Shown piece by piece: positions 1 through 8,500 of a DNA stretch of 64,000 nt. Numbering within the stretch: position 1 is the stretch's first letter; every line of letters starts with the position of its first letter. Origin of the DNA: Mangrovitalea sediminis (GTDB lineage Bacteria > Pseudomonadota > Gammaproteobacteria > Pseudomonadales > Oleiphilaceae); NCBI RefSeq assembly GCF_002514725.1, contig NZ_NTLB01000001.1:620001-684000 (forward strand), read 5' to 3'. The translations under genes and the position numbers were made by a program. The notes beneath the pieces are model-generated. The model was not told where the DNA came from and did not search any database. It saw only the letters and a list, made by a program, of their open reading frames with translations.

Positions 1-1217
1 AGGCGGCAGATGTATTGGCCACCGATGTCACATTTCAGTGTCCAGGGCGCATTGGTGTACCCGAAAATCCAGGCATAGTTGGGAACATCCTGCAGCATGA
101 TGCCCTTGTAGGTCATCTTGTTCGGCATATCCACGTCCTGGCCATCCAGCTGTAACTGCAGGCCGCCCATGAGTTGCACTTCCAGGCCGGTCGCCGTGAT
201 GATGATGTCCGCCTGCAAAACCTTGCCGGACTTCAGCACAATGCCGTTTTCGGAAAAGTGATCGATGTGATCCGTGGCGATTCTTGCCTTGCCGGAACGC
301 AATGCTTTGAAGAAATCCCCATCCGGCGCGGCACACAGGCGTTGTTCCCATGGGTTGTACGTGGGCGAGAAATGCCGCATGTCGAAATCCGGCCCCACCT
401 GTTTGCGGATATGCCTCAGCATCAGTTTGCGCATGCCGTTGGGCCAGCGCTGGCAGGCCAGATAGAGACCGCGCTGGAACAGGATGTTGCGCTTACGCGC
501 CATCTTGAACACCAGCTTCTTGGGCAGGACTTTATTCAGCGTGATAGAGATCTTGTCGGTGTCCGGCATCGCCATCACGTAGCTGGGTGAACGCTGCAGC
601 ATGGTCACACTGCCGGCCTTCTCCGCCATGGCGGGTACCACGGTGATAGCGGTAGCACCACTGCCGATGACCACCACTTTCTTGCCGCTGTAATCGAGGT
701 CTTCAGGCCAGAACTGCGGATGGATGATGTCGCCCTTGAAGTTTTCCTCGCCCTCAAAGTGGGGGCGGTAGCCGTGATCGAAATTGTAGTAACCGGCACA
801 GTTGAGCATGAAGTCGCAGGTGAACTGACGGGTTTCACCGGTCTTTTCATGGGTGGCGGTCAGGGTCCAAAGCTGGTCGACACTGGACCAGTCGGCGCTG
901 GTGATGTGCAGCCCATAGTGCACCTTGTCCGCCAGGTTGAATTCGCGCGCGGTTTCCACCACGTAGTTGCGGATGTCTCCCCCCTTGGCCAATACCTTGT
1001 CGGAATACCAGGGTTTGAAATTGTAGCCAAAGCTGGCCATGTCGGAATCAGACCGGATACCCGGATAACGAAACAGATCCCAGGTACCGCCCATGCTCTC
1101 GCGGCGCTCAATAATGGCCAGAGACTTGTTCGGGTACTCCCGGGCAATACGACAGGCACTGCCAATACCGGACAGACCCGCACCAATGATAATGAGGTCG
1201 AAATGGGGCATCGTCAT
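1..1217 (-). CDS. Flavin-containing monooxygenase, Baeyer-Villiger type (C-terminus cut by window edge)
   Basis: About 405 residues are visible, and the usual length is near 490-500, so roughly the last 90 lie outside the window. An FAD-binding GAGLSG motif is at residues 12-17 and a second nucleotide-binding GSGATA near 185-190. Between them is the Baeyer-Villiger fingerprint F-x-G-x3-H-x3-W at residues 160-170 (FKGDIIHPQFW). Class B enzymes of this kind use NADPH and O2 to insert oxygen into ketones or oxidise heteroatoms in the cytoplasm. The ATG at 1217 is preceded by AAGGAGAA. The gene diverges from an AraC regulator, a pairing common for ketone or hydrocarbon catabolic monooxygenases. 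Substrate cannot be read from sequence. Confidence 0.9.
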   Translation of the reverse strand, partial: MTMPHFDLIIIGAGLSGIGSACRIAREYPNKSLAIIERRESMGGTWDLFRYPGIRSDSDMASFGYNFKPWYSDKVLAKGGDIRNYVVETAREFNLADKVHYGLHITSADWSSVDQLWTLTATHEKTGETRQFTCDFMLNCAGYYNFDHGYRPHFEGEENFKGDIIHPQFWPEDLDYSGKKVVVIGSGATAITVVPAMAEKAGSVTMLQRSPSYVMAMPDTDKISITLNKVLPKKLVFKMARKRNILFQRGLYLACQRWPNGMRKLMLRHIRKQVGPDFDMRHFSPTYNPWEQRLCAAPDGDFFKALRSGKARIATDHIDHFSENGIVLKSGKVLQADIIITATGLEVQLMGGLQLQLDGQDVDMPNKMTYKGIMLQDVPNYAWIFGYTNAPWTLKCDIGGQYICR

Positions 1218-1387
1218 CGCGTTCTCCTTATTATTAATCTCGCGCTTTCCTCCCATACTATTTCAGATTGGTGTCTTGACAATATTGACGAATGCGGACA
1301 TCTTTTTGACAAATCGCGACAGTTTTCAAACACGACCATAAGACGCAGTACGGCACAGTCGCCGACAAGATGACTTTCGGAGGTTGC

Positions 1388-2404
1388 GTGTCCAGCCTTA
1401 TCCGGGCCACCAATCTATGGGGCTACGACGAACAGGTCCGGTGTAAGGGCGGAGACCCCTTACCACTGCTGGCCCGGCACCATATCCCACCGGAAGCGCA
1501 GCGGGACGATCTCAGCTTTCTGGTCTTCAAGCACGTTAATGCCCTGTTGGAAGACACGGCCGAAGCCCTCAATGACCCGGCCTTTGGTATGAGCCTGGCG
1601 GAGTACCAGGGATTGGATATCCTGGGGCCCATCTCGGTCATCGCCCGTAGTTCACTCACCGTCGGCGACGCCGTCCACAATATTGCCCGCTACCTGCATC
1701 TGCATTGCCCGGCTCTCGGGCTGACGACCTCGCGGTGTAGCGTGGAAGGTCATTCCGCCATCCAGTTCGTGTTCCTGATCGATGATGAAGGCGCCGGCTA
1801 TAGAATCCAGTCCTACGAACTGAGTCTGGCGAATGCCATGCAGGTGATGAAGCTGTTATGTGGGGATGATTTTTACCCGCTGTCGGTGCATTTCAGGCAT
1901 CAGCGAACGGCCGATGAAACCGAGTATCATTCGGTCTTCCGTTGTGAAGCCTACTTCGAACAGGACTGGAGCGGGTTCTACCTGCCGGCGTCCATCTTTG
2001 CGATGCCGCTCTCCAGCGCAGACCACCAGACCTGGCAACTGGCCGAGCGCTACCTGGATTCTCAGCAGGCGCCCAATGCCAGTTCCCTGTATGAGGATGT
2101 CACCCGCCTGATCAACACACTGCTGCCCACCGGCCATTGCAGCAGCGACACCATCGCTTCGCACCTGTCGATGCATAAGCGCACCCTGCAGCGACGGCTG
2201 GCCAGGGAAGGCGCGACCTACGAGCAATTACTCAATGAAGAACGCATGAAAATGGCCCGCCAGTACCTGTCGGAGCCCAACCTCAAGCTCAGTCAGATTG
2301 CCGGGCTGCTGGGGTATTCGGAGCAGTCCGCCTTCAACCGGGCCTGCCGGGATTGGTTCGACCTGACACCCAAGGCCTACCGGCAGAAACTGCTGGGCCA
2401 GTGA
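1388..2404 (+). CDS. AraC-family transcriptional regulator
   Basis: A protein of about 338 residues with an N-terminal arabinose-binding-like domain of the OruR/ArgR-like AraC group and a C-terminal double helix-turn-helix (roughly the last 95 residues; SMHKRTLQRRLAREG is the first recognition-helix region and QIAGLLGYSEQSAFNRAC the second). Such regulators are cytoplasmic activators that bind a small ligand. I prefer the GTG at 1388 because GGAGG lies at 1379-1383; an in-frame ATG at 1370 has no ribosome site. It is divergently placed from the Baeyer-Villiger monooxygenase, so it probably controls that gene (inference). Confidence 0.9.
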   Translation: MSSLIRATNLWGYDEQVRCKGGDPLPLLARHHIPPEAQRDDLSFLVFKHVNALLEDTAEALNDPAFGMSLAEYQGLDILGPISVIARSSLTVGDAVHNIARYLHLHCPALGLTTSRCSVEGHSAIQFVFLIDDEGAGYRIQSYELSLANAMQVMKLLCGDDFYPLSVHFRHQRTADETEYHSVFRCEAYFEQDWSGFYLPASIFAMPLSSADHQTWQLAERYLDSQQAPNASSLYEDVTRLINTLLPTGHCSSDTIASHLSMHKRTLQRRLAREGATYEQLLNEERMKMARQYLSEPNLKLSQIAGLLGYSEQSAFNRACRDWFDLTPKAYRQKLLGQ

Positions 2405-2623
2405 GCCAAATAGGCTTTCATTCGTGCAGGTTGACCTGCGCTGGCGGGGTCATGCTTATGGGAGCATCCACTTTCTACCCGAACGCACCTTCGACCGAGT
2501 AGTGCTCAGAGTGTTCGCGACAGCTCGAAACAGGCAGCCATAAAAGCCGCCATATTCCGGTGTTCCAGGTGCATCAGCCAGGCATTAAGTTTTTCTCCGC
2601 AAAAGCGTTTATTGCACGCCCCG

Positions 2624-3025
2624 CTATGATAGCTCTCGAAGTACCATGATTTTCTTAACGCTGTCGTTCGTGATTTCATTGTCGGCAAACAGCGTCGTTA
2701 AATCCGCCAGGATGGCGCTGGCAATGGAAAAGGTTTCCGGTTCCTTCGATTCCATTTCCATGGAATCAGGCCAGATTATGAGAATCTTGTCCTCCGCCAG
2801 ACCATCCATGCCATTCCAGAGCGAGTCCGCCAGCGCATCCCAGCTTCGATTGGTTACCAAGGGAGGGTCAAGCGGCAACGACTCCCGGATGCCCTCAAAG
2901 AATTGGTCCTTCGTCACCATCAATTTTGGCAAATAGTATATTTTCCATCCTTGAAGGCGGTACTCTTCTATGCTTTTCTCAATACTCTGCCTTGAAAAGG
3001 AAAAAACGCCTACACCATTATCCAC
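2624..3025 (-). CDS. Barstar-like immunity protein
   Basis: This protein of 133 residues carries the barstar-family helix signature around NRSWDALADSLWNGM, preceded by FFEGIRESLPLDPP, which is typical of the longer barstar-like proteins. Barstar family members bind and block barnase-type ribonucleases, and barstar-like genes often sit as immunity genes downstream of polymorphic toxins. Here it is the most distal of five minus-strand genes behind an RHS toxin, so it may be an orphan immunity gene kept from a displaced toxin tip, or it may match a ribonuclease tip of the current RHS protein. The start is a GTG (3023-3025) with only a weak ribosome site, so the exact N-terminus is uncertain. The DNA is clearly more AT-rich than the neighbouring chromosome. 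Confidence 0.75.
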   Translation of the reverse strand: MDNGVGVFSFSRQSIEKSIEEYRLQGWKIYYLPKLMVTKDQFFEGIRESLPLDPPLVTNRSWDALADSLWNGMDGLAEDKILIIWPDSMEMESKEPETFSIASAILADLTTLFADNEITNDSVKKIMVLRELS

Positions 3026-3144
3026 ACATAAATACCTATAATTTTTAAAACGGAAGGCCGCGAAAACACATCAACCCACCCACAAATATAGGTTTAAGCC
3101 TCAGTTATTTATACCAATATAGATTTCCCTATTAAGTCTATATT

Positions 3145-3597
3145 TCAGTTAACCTTTAACTTAATTTTCCCAGAGTGCTTTCGATCTACAAAATAATCAC
3201 TATTGCGATTTTTCACCGCATCAATAGCTGCCTCAATGTCCGCTATGGTCTCTGGGTCTTTTGTCGTATCCAATGCTTCTTTTAAGTTAACCATGGTCGA
3301 TTCATCGAGAGCGCATGCCAATAACATGCACGCCCTATAGCGAACCACTTTTGATTTATCAAAGAGCGCCTCTCTTCCCAATTGGACTGACTCCATTGAT
3401 GATCTCGCATAGCGGATAGCATGGTAGACACACGAGCTTCTCACTGGCCACCGCTTAGAAAGCTTATATTTTTCCAACAGTAGCTTAGGAAGCTCATTAT
3501 CAAGCTTCCTAAGCTCATTCACTGCATTAAACTCCCGGTCTGATCCGGAGCCGTCCAGTTGATCCAGCAGCTCTTCGATATTCTCTTGATTAAACAT
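3145..3597 (-). CDS. Alpha-helical repeat protein, putative immunity protein
   Basis: About 150 residues, mainly amphipathic helices with a HEAT-like rhythm (for example SKVVRYRACMLLACALDES followed by a second helical pair). No catalytic motif or signal peptide is seen, so it is probably cytoplasmic. HEAT-like proteins are a known immunity class in polymorphic toxin loci, and position within an AT-rich immunity array behind the RHS gene supports that role; the toxin it would neutralise is unknown. I place the start at the ATG at 3597; an in-frame extension to 3636 exists. Neither has a convincing ribosome-binding site. The functional call is inference from context. Confidence 0.55.
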   Translation of the reverse strand: MFNQENIEELLDQLDGSGSDREFNAVNELRKLDNELPKLLLEKYKLSKRWPVRSSCVYHAIRYARSSMESVQLGREALFDKSKVVRYRACMLLACALDESTMVNLKEALDTTKDPETIADIEAAIDAVKNRNSDYFVDRKHSGKIKLKVN

Positions 3598-3792
3598 CAA
3601 ATTAATCTTGACGAATGATCCAGCCCAACAATTCACTACAGTTTAATGGATTCGGTCATAGGAAAGCAGACGGATCTCGACACCATGAAGTGATTATCGG
3701 TCGACTGGATAGTGAAATGCGACCATAGACTATAGTCAATTTATTTTGCTTTAGTTTACATCACTTTAATTTTCTCAAAGTATCTTCGTTTT

Positions 3793-4416
3793 CTATAGTC
3801 CAACGACGTCAGTCAATCCCAGGTTCCCCTGGCCAGGTAGCGGCCAGAGTTGTCGTAATCTCTTGGAAAACTCCTGACCTATCGTTGAAGCATTTTTAAT
3901 AAATTCAATGTCCAATTGCTGTTGACTAAGTTCACGCTGCATGAGGACATGGTTAAGAATCCGCTGTTCCAAGTCCGGGCTATTAGGAGGCATGCTTTCG
4001 ATCTCCTGGACATAAAGGTCAATAGAATCGGTGGCATACTCGGCAGCCTGCACCACTTTCTCAACGTCGAATTCCATCAAAAAATCCAGTAAGGCACATA
4101 CAGCAAAGCATGCATCTTGTGCAGCAGTGACCAACAGGAAACTGAAATCATCAGAGTGCGGAGCCATCTCCTCGCACAACACTACCGCCCGCATAATATT
4201 GTTATTGTCTGCTAACCCTTGATCCACGTATAGCCAGACCAAATCCAATCCCTGGCGTATTGGTTCTAAGCTGCCCCAATTTGCCTGCTCCATGAACGCT
4301 GCGTAATTCGGCAGTAAACGCTCACAGCAGGCAGCTCCAAAGGCCGCCTTGCGTCGATTGTCCATGACTCCTAGCTGCCTTTTTAACCTCTCTTGATTTG
4401 GTGTCATTTTCGGCAT
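3793..4416 (-). CDS. DUF416 (YjaG-like) protein, putative immunity protein
   Basis: 207 residues matching the DUF416 pattern seen in E. coli YjaG: an N-terminal AAFGAACCERLLPNYAAF block (FAA..CER..PNYA..F in the family), a central acidic segment ending APHSDDF, and a helix DACFAVCALLDFL. The family is all-helical, cytoplasmic and of unknown biochemistry. DUF416 members also occur as immunity candidates next to polymorphic toxins, and this copy lies in the immunity array behind the RHS toxin. GGAGA about eight bases before the ATG at 4416 supports the start. Compared with YjaG it has an extended C-terminus rich in Q, N and L. A chromosomal housekeeping role is less likely given the AT-rich neighbourhood. 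Confidence 0.75.
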   Translation of the reverse strand: MPKMTPNQERLKRQLGVMDNRRKAAFGAACCERLLPNYAAFMEQANWGSLEPIRQGLDLVWLYVDQGLADNNNIMRAVVLCEEMAPHSDDFSFLLVTAAQDACFAVCALLDFLMEFDVEKVVQAAEYATDSIDLYVQEIESMPPNSPDLEQRILNHVLMQRELSQQQLDIEFIKNASTIGQEFSKRLRQLWPLPGQGNLGLTDVVGL

Positions 4417-4513
4417 TTACATTTCTCCAGCTCATTCCAACCCACTCCTAAATTTTAGACATGCAATCCTCTTTGGTTTTATTTATGACTTCGACTGCGC
4501 CGTATATGACAAC

Positions 4514-4821
4514 CTAATTTTGAGAACCACCCAAAATTTCCTTAACTACTCCAACAGCAATTTTTTTGCCTTCCCAAAGAGATATCCTCTTTCCTTCATA
4601 CAAATTTTCCAAAGCAATTTCTGGATTGAGAAATCCAACTGCAATCTCATATTCTTTACCAAGTTCGAAGGTTGTAAAACCCTCCAAAACAAATCTGCAA
4701 TCGAACCCTTTTTTATCGTCCATCATAACTGGACACCCATAACCATCTCCTTCTATTGAAGTGTGGCGCCCCCCTCCGCAGGCGTAAGAAAACGAATAAA
4801 GATAATTGCATCGGCTTGCAT
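4514..4821 (-). pseudogene. Frameshifted small EF-Tu-barrel-like immunity protein
   Basis: The downstream frame reads RHTSIEGDGYGCPVMM..., then DCRFVLEG..FELGKEYEIAVGFLNPEIA and a C-terminal LWEGKKIAVGVVKEI. The upstream frame, one base out of phase, reads MQADAIIFIRFLTPAEGG from an ATG at 4821. The two join naturally as LTPAEGG-RHTSI if one more G were present in the six-G run (C6 on the plus strand at about 4769-4774). The repaired product is about 103 residues and resembles small beta-barrel proteins similar to the last domain of EF-Tu (family recalled, not searched). Either the gene is inactivated, the run is phase-variable, or there is an assembly error. Reading straight through the downstream frame gives an implausible Cys-rich N-terminus starting at 4870. 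Confidence 0.65.
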
Positions 4822-4934
4822 CACTTTGGGAACATCTATTATTTATGCCAAAATAGATCAACCGGTTCACCGCTGAGACAGGTGTAACTGTTGATCCACT
4901 TGGTGTTGGAGACCGCCCTTTTTCTAAATTCTAA

Positions 4935-5549
4935 TTAGGTCCTATTACTGGAATATGCTTGAGGGCTAGACCCACCTTCACATTTACCGTCATCAGCATT
5001 AATTATGAATGGCGCATCACAGTTCTTCGGCGCATCCCACCCAATCCCCCGAATAATATTTTGATCAATGCCAACGACCTTTATGCCATCCCAAGATACA
5101 TCCGGCGTTTGCCAAGTTAAACCAGCTCTTCCGTATGCTGTTAAACGCACGAAGTCAACGAAAACTACGACATTACTTTCGGGGATAGACAAAACCTCCT
5201 TTATAGGTGATGAAGGTATTACCTCATACTGCATCGGCGCGTTAATAGGAACCCAATAGCCTTGCCCTTTTACCACAACACAAATTACTTTCTCATTCGG
5301 GGTTGCAAATAAACCAGTAATACCCTCTACGCCAGGTTCAAATCGGCCGACCCAGCATGCCCCTTCATTGTCAGTTATACTTAACATTAACCAATCAGTG
5401 GATTTTATTGGAACTTCTAAATTCAACTGGCCCGTTTGAGGCGTATTTTCACGTTCAAGCTCGAACAAATATAGGGGCTTCTCGGTAGATACGCTTTCAA
5501 ACGGACCAACCTCATAATCATTCCAATAGTCCAGAACATTTAATTCCAT
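4935..5549 (-). CDS. Putative cognate immunity protein of the RHS toxin
   Basis: A 204-residue acidic, beta-rich protein without signal peptide or membrane segment; I do not recognise the family. It starts only 13 bases after the RHS stop codon, in the same direction, with AAGGAAC before the ATG at 5549. This is the usual place for the immunity gene of an RHS C-terminal toxin, so it is most likely the direct partner of the tip encoded at 5563-6100. The sequence has an aromatic N-terminus (LDYWNDYEVGPFES) and a C-terminal tail with two cysteines (NCDAPF and GKCEGG). AT content is high, like the other immunity genes and the toxin tip. Function is inferred from position only. Confidence 0.65.
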   Translation of the reverse strand: MELNVLDYWNDYEVGPFESVSTEKPLYLFELERENTPQTGQLNLEVPIKSTDWLMLSITDNEGACWVGRFEPGVEGITGLFATPNEKVICVVVKGQGYWVPINAPMQYEVIPSSPIKEVLSIPESNVVVFVDFVRLTAYGRAGLTWQTPDVSWDGIKVVGIDQNIIRGIGWDAPKNCDAPFIINADDGKCEGGSSPQAYSSNRT

Positions 5550-5562
5550 CTGCTTTCGTTCC

Positions 5563-8500
5563 TTACCTTGGATCAGGTCTGAAGAATCGATGGGTTATTA
5601 CCTCTGTGCGGCCTGAAGCCGACGGCCTCACGCCAATTTCGTAGGTTCCAGATCTGCCGTTTAATGTCCCTTTCAATTCGTACTGCACATAATTATCACT
5701 TATAGAACTTCGTTCTCCCTGCTCAAATATCTGATTATTAAACGATTCAGGAAAATTATGGTTAGGTCCGGATTCCTCTGCGCGACGAACTAATTCTCGA
5801 GCAGAGTATATACGGTTAGGTTGCTCCCCTGCATTTCCGTCACCGCTAACATTATCAGCCCCTTTGGTCGCATTTTCAGCTTCAGCGACTTCACCGGATT
5901 CCGCTGCCTCTGCGGCTTCAGCGGCCTGCGCTGCCTCAGCCGCTTCTGCAGCCTCCGCCGCAGCGATTTCCCCAGCAACCGCCGCATCCGCAAGCGGATC
6001 TTCCGGTCCGAGACCTACTACTTCCGTCCCGAGAATAGTGGCCGCCAGCCACGGATTCGAAGCCAGCAAGTGCCACAAGCTCGGATTCGTATTGGCACAC
6101 AGTCCCAACCAGTCGATATACGCCACCGGATCTCCACCGGCATAGGCGTATGTATTCAGCCCGCCCATCAACCCAATCGGGTCGCTCTGAATATAACGCC
6201 CCAGAGCGGGATCGTAGTCCCGGTTATAGTTGTAGTCGAGACCCGTTTCCTGATCGTAATACTGGCCCGGATAACGCAGGTTGTAGGTGAAGCTTCCGGT
6301 AGGTTGCGCTTCGCCGAAGGGACCGTGATTCCACTGCCACACCAGGGTAGCCGGGCCACCATTGGCGATTTGTCGCGGCGCACCCAAATGATCGGTATAA
6401 ATGAAGTAGGGTTGCTGCCCATCGGTGAGAATCGCTGCCGGCATGGTTCCCAGCCATACGGTTTCTTCTATCGGCTGACCATTGCCGTCGTATTCGCCCA
6501 GGAGCTGGCCACCCAAACCGTACACAAAGTATCGCGCATGCCCTGCCACGGCGCCGGCACCATAGCCCTGCTTCTCGACACGCTGGCCCAGGCCGTTGTA
6601 ACCATATGCCGTCTCCTCACTACCATTGACGACCTTGGCCATACGACCGCGGGCGTTATAGGTGAAGACATAGTCCGGGCCGCCGGCAAGCTTTTTCTCC
6701 GTCATATGGCCTGCGGCGTCGTATTGGTAGGTCGTGCCGGTGTCGTTCAGCAACCAATTGCTATCAGTCGCGTAGTTATACGTTGTACTGGCGGAGGTGT
6801 TCGTTTGCGTCAGCCGGTTACCGTCCCCGTCATAGCTGTAACTTCGCTGATCGCTGTCGGCTTGATAGTTGGTCAGCTGGCCCAGGGCATCGTAACTGTA
6901 GCTGCGGGACGGCATGACCGAACTCGGCAACATGAACTGGTTGTTGATGTTGGTGATCCGTCCGTTCGGATCGTAGGTCAGCTGGGTCGTGAATGGCGAA
7001 AAGTGCGACCACAGGCTGTAACCGGAGAGTCTGCTGTCCTTATCGAAGGTGCGCTTGAAATAGGCACCATTGCCGAGAAGCCAATTTGCCAGCTGACCGG
7101 TCGGCGCATAACTCAGGTTCTGGGCAATCGGGCGTCCACTGGCCAACACCATTTTCATTAGCTGGTCGTCGGTGTTGTAGGACAGATCTACCGTTTTGCC
7201 GGAGGGATAGGTGAGACTGGCCAGACGTCCCAGCGCATCGTAATTTCGGTGGATTGTGAAGGACAGGCCGCCGATAACCTGCTGTTTGGTAAGCACCTGG
7301 CCCAGCGGATTGTAGGTCCAGCTCGTCGAGCCGGAGGCATCCGTCATCGAGGTCATGTGACCGATGGCGTTCGGCCCCTGGTCATATTGATAGCTGACCT
7401 GACTGCCGTCGTCGTAGATGGCGCTAATCGGACGATTCAGCGCGTCATAGGCGTAAGCAGTTGCATCACCGCGGGCATCGACTTTCTGAAGGATGTTGCC
7501 GGCGGCGTCATAACTGAAGACCGTGTCGCCGGTATCCGGGCTATGGACGGCAGTTCTCTGGCCGGCGACATTGTAGGTGTAGGTGGTTTGCAGACCCCGG
7601 GGATCGGTGACGCTGACCAGGGTGTCTCTGACGTCATAGCCAAAATCAGTGGTCTGCCCGCTCGGATCGATCTTGTCTTTCAGACGTCCCGTCAGGTCGT
7701 AGTCGAAATGTTGCGCCGTACCGTCGGGACGGGTAATCGTGGTGACCCGGCCTTCCAGATCCCGCGTCCAGGTCGAAACGTTACCGAGGGGGTCCGTAAC
7801 GCTTTTCAGCTTACCGTTCGCGTAGTATTCGTAGTCGGTAACGGCCCCGGCAGCGTTCGTTTTGCTGACCATATTACGGACGCTGTCGTAAGCGAACTGC
7901 GTGGTTTGTCCCTGATGGTTGGTCAACAAGACCAGGTCCAGTTTGTCCCATCCCAACTTGACCGGCTGTCCTTGGGGGTAATCGACCTGAGTCAGCCTGT
8001 CCAGGGCGTCATAACTGTACTTGTAGGCCCTGCCTAGAGCGTCGGTCCTTGTCGCCACCCTGCCGAAGCCATCATAGGTAAAGCCTGCCACGGTATTTCC
8101 GTTAGGATCGATAACGCTCAGGAGGTAACCGTTACCGTCATAGTTGTATTGCGTCGTATGCCCCAACGCATCAATGCGTTCGGTGATCTGACCACGCGTG
8201 TTGTAGGTGTATTGGGTAACGTTGCCGTCGGCGTCGGTATGACTCAGCGGTTCGTGCTGGTTGTTATAGGTGTATTGCGCGATGGTTGTCGCGCCCGTCG
8301 GTGTTTTCCGGACAACACTGACAACGTCTATGCCGTTGGACGCATAGGTATAGTCGAACTCTTCACCTTTGGGATCGATATACCTGGTGACATGCCCTTC
8401 GGGGTTGTAGCTGAATCGCTTAAGCTGCGTCGCCCCGTCGGCCAGCACCCGTGCAACGGCCGAAGGTTTATCGAATCCACCGGTCCCTCCCGCCCAGGGC

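Noticed and set aside
2506-2688. Small minus-strand frame overlapping the barstar-like gene end
   Set aside because: No ribosome site or known family, although the tail could be a fragment of an old gene.
5821-7161. Long open frame on the plus strand opposite the RHS gene
   Set aside because: It is a mirror of the repeat-rich RHS coding strand; no ribosome site or family match.
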